A stretch of DNA of 64,000 bases from Meconema thalassinum (Eukaryota > Arthropoda > Insecta > Orthoptera > Tettigoniidae), in assembly GCA_946902985.2 (NCBI GenBank), contig OX336388.2:118025894-118089893 (forward strand). Reading direction: 5' to 3'. Made by a program: the position numbers and the translations under genes. The notes below the pieces were generated by a model, which did no database searches, had not been told where the DNA came from, and worked only from the letters and a program-made list of their open reading frames with translations. This document shows, piece after piece, positions 56,381 through 64,000 of the stretch. Positions within the stretch are counted from its first letter, which is position 1. The number at the start of each line of letters is the position of its first letter.

Positions 56381-57180
56381 ATGCTATTCAACACACTCAT
56401 ACAGTGAGTATTTATGTTCATTTGACACAATTAATAATCAATTTTAAGAAATAAAGTGCATGATGATATTTTATCATTTTAAATGATCTTGTCGACTTCG
56501 TCGTTACGCTGGGGTCTGGCATTACGTTACGGTGACGGGACGAAATGTACCCAGATGCACTGAGGTGTGTGACGTCATAGTACCGCTTGGTGCATGTGTT
56601 CACCGACAATCTTTACTTCGTTAGTATAAGACAAAAATCCCCGATTCTTTGATGTCACGGGTAATCTCAAGAACCACTGGATGGATTTTGATGCGGTTTT
56701 CACCATTCTGTAAAGGCTATCTCGAGGAAAGATTCTGTAGAAAATAATTTATGCATGATCAAAGGAAGCCAAGCAGTAACGATTTCAGTGAAAAAGTCGA
56801 AAACAAACTTGGCTTCCTTGCGCTTCTTAAGCTTACGCTGGGCAAAGCGTTAAAAATATCAATATACTATGAGCGTAAGAATTGGTCAGCATGAAAAGTT
56901 CTACAAAAAAGTCCGCGAGAGCATATCTCTATCTTTAATACATCGCCCACTATAAGTGTTTTTATACTGGATGGAAGGGGCACGTCCCCGCGCGCTCTGG
57001 TGAGCGTGCGGCATCCCCTTGGTTTGCACTTGCCGTTCGCGAGTAATTTGAAACAAGATAAGCAAGATAAGTATTATGCAGATAATTTTCTAATATGTCA
57101 GCCTTTCCAGCATTTTTCAGCATTTGTAGCATTTTAAATGATACAAAGTCGAGTCTTTCAGACTAACTGTCACTTTTTGG
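56381..57180. other. Unassigned stretch
   Basis: No coding sequence; a faint Helitron-like or MITE-like word (tcaagaaccactggatggattt) near 56670 only. Confidence 0.35.
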
Positions 57181-57326
57181 TTTAGTGCGACGGTTGTGTC
57201 CTGATTGTGGTCATTCCAGATTGCGTTCACCTCATTAGCCGTCCAGATTGCGGTCACCTTCATTTTAGGGAAGAACTATAAACATTTAAGCGTCCAGATT
57301 GCGATCACTTTTCTTGGGAGACCGGT
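57180..57326. repeat. Inverted-orientation 51-bp satellite units
   Basis: About two and a half units in reverse orientation (cgtccagattgcggtcacc, ttcattttagggaagaac). The last 37 bp (57290-57326) are the perfect inverse of 57879-57915. Confidence 0.85.
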
Positions 57327-57878
57327 CCTTGATTCATGGTTCTTCCCGACTGATACATACCTTCCGTAAGTTTTGTGGATAACATGGAGAAACTGATATT
57401 TCACTACCTAAGCAAAGAATACAGTTCAGTGTTCAGCTGAACACATCCTATAAAACTTCGCTTAAAAATCAAGTCCCCTCCCAATCTGACGTCACCTCGT
57501 AAGACAATGATTATAACATTTTCAGAATAGAAACGTTTCAGGATCGGATTCAAAGACGTTCACTTTCAACAAAATTATTGTAACGGGAAATCTTATACTT
57601 ACAGGGTATCGTTATTAATTTCTGCCCCTCCTCTCCCATTTGAGGCACGAGAGATAGGAATTGTATATCGTGAAAAACATTCTTTTCATTACCTCGAAAA
57701 ATTCGTCTCTTAAAGGTAATTTGTTTTGCGTTTGATTCTAAATCCCCTTTGTAATCAATGTTTGTCCGCGCCCCCTCCTACACACAAGATAAAACATTTG
57801 ATGTTTTAGGTTTATAAACATTCCAGATTTAAAATCTGTGACTTTTGATAAGTCAAAATCAATAAGTTCACTGTCAAA
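57327..57878. other. Unique core between inverted satellite arms
   Basis: 552 bp without coding sequence. It could be the core of an inverted-repeat element whose arms are satellite units, or DNA caught at an inversion breakpoint. Confidence 0.5.
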
Positions 57879-60800
57879 ACCGGTCTCCCAAGAAAAGTGA
57901 TCGCAATCTGGACGCTGGAATGTTTATAGTTCTTCCCTAAAATGAAAGTCACCTCAATCTGGACGCAGGAATGTTTATAGCTCTTCCCTAAAATGAAAGT
58001 GACCGCAATCTGGACGCTGGAATGTTTATAGCTCTTCCCTAAAATGAAAGTGACCGCAATCTGGACGCTGGAATGTTTATAGCTCTTCCCTAAAATGAAA
58101 GTGACCGCAATCTGGACGCTGGAATGTTTATAGTTCTTCCCTAAAATGAAAGTGACCACAATCTGGACGCTGGAATGTTTATAGCTCTTCCCTAAAATGA
58201 AAGTGACCGCAATCTGGACGCTGGAATGTTTATAGTTCTTCCCTAAAATGAAAGTGACCTCAATCTGGACGCTGGAATGTTTATAGCTCTTCCCTAAAAT
58301 GAAAGTGACCGCAATCTGGACGCTGGAATGTTTATAGCTCTTCCCTAAAATGAAAGTGACCGCAATCTGGACGCTGGAATGTTTATAGCTCTTCCCTAAA
58401 ATGAAAGTGACCGCAATCTGGACGCTGGAATGTTTATAGCTCTTCCCTAAAATGAAAGTGACCGCAATCTGGACGCTGGAATGTTTATAGTTCTTCCCTA
58501 AAATGAAAGTGACCGCAATCTGGACGCTGGAATGTTTATAGTTCTTCCCTAAAATGAAAGTGACCTCAATCTGGACGCTGGAATGTTCATAGCTCTTCCC
58601 TAAAATGAAAGTGACCGCAATCTGGACGCTGGAATGTTTATAGCTCTTCCCTAAAATGAAAGTGACCGCAATCTGGACGCTGGAATGTTTATAGCTCTTC
58701 CCTAAAATGAAAGTGACCGCAATTTGGACGCTGGAATGTTTATAGCTCTTCCCTAAAATGAAAGTGACCGCAATCTGGACGCTGGAATGTTTATAGTTCT
58801 TCCCTAAAATGAAAGTGACCGCAATCTGGACGCTGGAATGTTTATAGCTCTTCCCTAAAATGAAAGTGACCTCAATCTGGACGCTGGAATGTTTATAGCT
58901 CTTCCCTATAATGAAAGTGACCGCAATCTGGACGCTGGAATGTTTATAGCTCTTCCCTAAAATGAAAGTGACCGCAATCTGGACGCTGGAATGTTTATAG
59001 CTCTTCCCTAAAATGAAACTGACCGCAATCTGGACGCTGGAATGTTTATAGCTCTTCCCTAAAATGAAAGTGACCGCAATCTGGACGCTGGAATGTTTAT
59101 AGTTCTTCCCTAAAATGAAAGTGACCGCAATCTGGACGCTGGAATGTTTATAGCTCTTCCCTAAAATGAAAGTGACCGCAATCTGGACGCTGGAATGTTT
59201 ATAGTTCTTCCCTAAAATGAAAGTGACCTCAATCTGGACGCTGGAATGTTTATAGCTCTTCCCTAAAATGAAAGTGACCGCAATCTGGACGCTGGAATGT
59301 TTATAGCTCTTCCCTAAAATGAAAGTGACCGCAATCTGGACGCTGGAATGTTTATAGCTCTTCCCTAAAATGAAAGTGACCGCAATCTGGACGCTGGAAT
59401 GTTTATAGCTCTTCCCTAAAATGAAAGTGACCGCAATCTGGACGCTGGAATGTTTATAGTTCTTCCCTAAAATAAAGTGACCTCAATCTGGACGCTGGAA
59501 TGTTTATAGTTCTTCCCTAAAATGAAAGTGACCTCAATCTGGACGCTGGAATGTATATAGTTCTTCCCTAAAATGAAAGTGACCGCAATCTGGACGCTGG
59601 AATGTTTATAGCTCTTCCCTAAAATGAAAGTGACCGCAATCTGGACGCTGGAATGTTTATAGCTCTTCCCTAATATGAAAGTGACCGCAATCTGGACGCT
59701 GGAATGTTTATAGTTTTTCCCTAAAATAAAGTGACCTCAATCTGGACGCTGGAATGTTTATAGCTCTTCCCTAAAATGAATGTGACCGCAATCTGGACGC
59801 TGGAATGTATATAGTTCTTCCCTAAAATAAAGTGACCTCAATCTGGACGCTGGAATGTTTATAGCTCTTCCCTAAAAAGAAAGTGACCGCTATCTGGACG
59901 CTGGAATGTTTATAGCTCTTCCCTAATATGAAAGTGACCTCAATCTGGACGCTGGAATGTTTATAGCTCTTAACTAAAATGAAAGTGACCTCAATCTGGA
60001 CGCTGGAATGTTTATAGCTCTTCCCTAATATGAAAGTGACCGCAATCTGGACGCTGGAATGTTTATAGTTCTTCCCTAAAATGAAAGTGACCGCAATCTG
60101 GACGCTGGAATGTTTATAGCTCTTCCCTAAAATGAAAGTGACCGCAATCTGGACGCTGGAATGTTTATAGCTCTTCCCTAAAATGAAAGTGACCGCAATC
60201 TGGACGCTGGAATGTTTATAGCTCTTCCCTAAAAGGAAAGTGACCGCAATCTGGACGCTGGAATGTTTATAGTTCTTCCCTAAAATAAAGTGACCTCAAT
60301 CTGGACGCTGGAATGTTTATAGTTCTTCCCTAAAAGGAAAGTGACCGCAATCTGGACGCTGGAATGTTTATAGTTCTTCCCTAAAAGGAAAGTGACCTCA
60401 ATCTGGACGCTGGAATGTTTATAGTTCTTCCCTAAAATAAAGTGACCTCAATCTGGACGCTGGAATGTTTATAGTTCTTCCCTAAAATGAAAGTGACCGC
60501 AATCTGGACGCTTTAATGTTTATAGCTCTTCCCTAAAATGAAAGTGACCGTAATGTGGACGCTGGAATGTTTATAGCTCTTCCCTAAAATGAAAGTGACC
60601 GCAATCTGGACGCTGGAATGTTTATAGCTCTTCCCTAAAATGAAAGTGACCGCAATCTGGACGCTGGAATGTTTATAGCTCTTCCCTAAAATGAAAGTGA
60701 CCGCAATCTGGACGCTGGAATGTTTATAGTTCTTCCCTAAAATGAAAGTGACCACAATCTGGACGCTGGAATGTTTATAGTTCTTCCCTAAAATGAAAGT

Positions 60801-63800
60801 GACCGCAATCTGGACGCTGGAATGTTTATAGCTCTTCCCTAAAATGAAAGTGACCGCAATCTGGACGCTGGAATGTTTATAGTTCTTCCCTAAAATGAAA
60901 GTGACCGCAATCTGGACGCTGGAATGTTTATAGCTCTACCCTAAAATGAAAGTGACCGCAATCTGGACGCTGGAATGTTTATAGTTCTTCCATAAAATGA
61001 AAGTGACCGCAATCTGGACGCTGGAATGTTTATAACTCTTCCCTGAAGTGTAAGTGACCGCAATCTGGACGCTTTAATGTTTATAGTTCTTCCCTAAAAT
61101 GAAAGTGACCGCAATCTGGACGCTGGAATGTTTATAGCTCTTCCCTAAAATGAAAGTGACCGCAATCTGGACGCTGGAATGTTTATAGTTCTTCCCTAAA
61201 GTGAAAGTGACCGCAATCTGGACGCTGGAATGTTTATAGTTCTTCCCTAAAGTGAAAGTGACCGCAATGTGGACGCTGGAATGTTTATAGCTCTTCCCTA
61301 AAATGAAAGTGGTTGCAATCTGGACGCTGGAATGTTTATAGCTCTTCCCTAAAATGAAAGTGACCGCAATCTGGACGCTGGAATGTTTATAACTCTTCCC
61401 TAATATGAAAGTGACCACAATGTGGACGCTGGAATGTTTATAGCTCTTCCCTAAAATGAAAGTGACCGCAATCTGGACGCTGGAATGTTTATAGCTCTTC
61501 CCTAAAATGAAAGTGACCGCAATCTGGACGCTGGAATGTTTATAGTTCTTCCCTAAAATGAAAGTGACCGCAATCTGGACGCTGGAATGTTTATAGCTCT
61601 TCCATAAAATGAAAGTGACCGCAATCTGGACGCTGGAATGTTTATAACTCTTCCCTGAAGTGTAAGTGACCGCAATCTGGACGCTTTAATGTTTATAGTT
61701 CTTCCCTAAAATGAAAGTGACCGCAATCTGGACGCTGGAATGTTTATAGCTCTTCCCTAAAATGAAAGTGACCGCAATCTGGACGCTGGAATGTTTATAG
61801 TTCTTCCCTCAAATGAAAGTGACCGCTATCTGGACGCTGGAATGTTTATAGCTCTTCCCTAAAGTGAAAGTGACCGCAATCTGGACGCTGGAATGTTTAT
61901 AACTCTTCCCTAAAATGAAAGTGACCGCAATCTGGACGCTGGAATGTATATAGTTCTTCCCTAAAATGAAAGTGACCGCAATCTGGACGCTGGAATGTTT
62001 GTAGCTCTTCCCTAATATGAAAGTGACCGCAATCTGGACGCTGGAATGTTTATAGCTCTTCCCTAAAATGAAGGTGACCACAATCTGGACGCTGGAATGT
62101 TTATAGCTCTTCCCTAAAATGAAAGTGACCGCAATCTGGACGCTGGAATGTTTATAGCTCTTCCCTAAAATTAAAGTGTCCGTAATCTGGACCCTGGAAT
62201 GTTTATAGTTCTTCCCTAAAATGAAAGTGACCGCAATCTGGACGCTGGAATGTTTATTACTCTTCCCTAAAATGAAAGTGACCTCAATCTGGACGCTGGA
62301 ATGTTTATAGTTCTCCCCAAAAATGGAAGTGACCTCAATCTGGACGCTGGAATGTTTATAGCTCTTCCCTAAAATGAATGTGACCGCAATCCTGACGCTG
62401 GAATGTTTATAGCTCTTCCCCAAAATGAAGGTGACCGCAATCTGGACGCTGGAATGTTTATAGCTCTTCCCTAAAATGAAAGTGACCGCAATCTGGACCT
62501 GGAATGTTTATAACTCTTCCCTAAAATGAAAGTGTACACAATCTGGACGCTGGAATGTTTATAACTCTTCCCTAAAATGAAAGTGACCTCAATCTGGACG
62601 CTGGAATGTTTATAGTTCTCCCCAAAAATGGAAGTGACCTCAATCTGGACGCTGGAATGTTTATAGCTCTTCCCTAAAATGAATGTGACCGCAATCTGGA
62701 CGCTGGAATGTTTATAGCTCTTCCCCAAAATGAAGGTGACCGCAATCTGGACGCTGGAATGTTTATAGCTCTTCCCTAAAATGAAAGTGACCGCAATCTG
62801 GACGCTGGAATGTTTATAGCTCTTCCCTAAAATTAAAGTGACCGTAATCTGGACCCTGGAATGTTTATAGTTCTTCCCTAAAATGAAAGTGACCGCAATC
62901 TGGACGCTGGAATGTTTATAGCTCTTCCCTAAAATGAAAGTGACCGCAATCTGGACGCTGGAATGTTTATAGCTCTTCCTTGAAGTGTAAGTGACCGCAA
63001 TCTGGACGCTTTAATGTTTATAGTTCTTCCCCAAAATGAAGATGACCGCAATCTGGACGCTGGAATGTTTATGGCTCTTCCCTAAAATGAAAGTGACCGC
63101 TATCTGGACGCTGGAATGTTTATAGCTCTTCCCCAAAATGAAAGTGACCGCAATCTGGACGCTTTAATGTTTATAGTTCTTCCCTAAAATGAAAGTGACC
63201 GCAATCTGGACGCTGGAATATTTATAGCTCTTCCCTAAAATGAAAGTGACCGCAATCTGGACGCTGGAATGTTTATAGTTCTTCCCCAAAATGAAAGTGA
63301 CCGCAATCTGGACGCTGGAATGTTTCTAGCTCTTCCCTAAAATGAAAGTGAACGCAATCTGGACGCTGGAATGTTTATAGTTCTTCCCTAAAAGGAAAGT
63401 GACCTCAATCTGGACGCTGGAATGTTTATAGCTCTTCCCTAAAATGAAAGTGACCGCAATCTGGACGCTGGAATATTTATAGCTCTTCCCTAAAATGAAA
63501 GTGACCGCAATCTGGACGCTGGAATGTTTATAGTTCTTCCCCAAAATGAAAGTGACTGCAATCTGGACGCTGGAATGTTTATAGTTCTTCCCCAAAATGA
63601 AAGTGACCGTAATCTGGACCCTGGAATGTTTATAGTTCTTCCCTAAAATGAAAGTGACATCAATCTGGACGCTGGAATGTTTATAGCTCTTCCATAAAAT
63701 GAAAGTGACCGCAATCTGGACGCTGGAATGTTTATAGCTCTTCCCTAAAATGAAAGTTACCGCAATCTGGACGCTGGAATGTTTATAACTCTTCCCTGAA

Positions 63801-64000
63801 GTGTAAGTGACCGCAATCTGGACGCTTTAATGTTTATAGTTCTTCCCTAAAATGAAAGTGACCGCAATCTGGACGCTGGAATGTTTATAGCTCTTCCCTA
63901 AAATGAAAGTGACCGCAATCTGGACGCTGGAATGTTTATAGTTCTTCCCTAAAGTGAAAGTGACCGCAATCTGGACGCTGGAATGTTTATAGTTTTCCCC
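57879..64000. repeat. 51-bp satellite array, about 120 copies, open at the right edge
   Basis: Unit: ctggaatgtttatagctctt, then ccctaaaatgaaagtgaccg, then caatctggacg, 51 bp. Copies are mostly over 90 percent alike, with recurring variants (gttctt/gctctt, acctc/accgc, ctttaatg, a shortened aaaataaagtg form). Because 51 is a multiple of three, the minus strand shows long frames repeating GKSYKHSSVQIAVTFIL; these are a by-product of the period. The array reaches the window end. Confidence 0.97.

Noticed and set aside
57812..63595. Long minus-strand open frames repeating a 17-residue unit
   Set aside because: They follow from a 51-bp satellite whose period is divisible by three; frames break wherever a unit has an indel, and there is no start or expression signal.

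Overview
The window reads as nuclear DNA of an insect with a large, repeat-rich genome. tRNA-derived SINEs, decayed non-LTR retrotransposons of several clades, a BEL/Pao-type LTR element, Tc1/mariner- and pogo-like inverted-repeat elements and Helitron ends are layered inside one another. A polyneopteran such as an orthopteran or stick insect is my guess from the SINE types, not something I could test. No prokaryotic operon, CRISPR array, rRNA or functional tRNA gene is visible. 

Layout: 1-2970, minus-strand genes of a Polinton/adintovirus-like DNA element (PolB-associated N-terminal protein running off the left edge, an unknown ORF, a small OB-fold-like protein) with a motif-rich upstream region. 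2972-8530, an I-clade-like LINE on the minus strand with intact ORF1 and broken ORF2. 8531-10030, little recognisable. 10031-19960, an RTE-like LINE fragment split by a short retroposon and by an 8.7-kb BEL/Pao element with 2.4-kb LTRs, a 5-bp target duplication and most of pol missing. 19989-20120, a candidate host exon, followed by a 59-bp minisatellite (20122-21105). 21898-25515, a truncated LINE abutting a 2.56-kb pogo-like element full of tandem repeats. 25736-31822, a SINE field that also holds a candidate first exon with a signal peptide (27819-27884). 31600-32690, a purine-rich microsatellite. 33006-34693, two Tc1/mariner-type elements. 35070-44600, LINEs nested in LINEs. 44695-48200, retroelement debris including a probable 2.2-kb LTR. 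48607-55385, a large interrupted inverted repeat carrying a LINE, two small elements, a Helitron and a SINE. 57180-64000, a 51-bp satellite with one inversion at its left border, continuing past the window. 

The only likely host coding sequence is on the minus strand. Exon 27819-27884 (22 codons, signal peptide, donor site, phase 0) and exon 19989-20120 (44 codons, acceptor and donor, phase 0) are phase-compatible and could be the first two exons of one secreted-protein gene whose introns are filled by the mobile elements described here. All other coding sequence belongs to mobile elements, most of it visibly broken.
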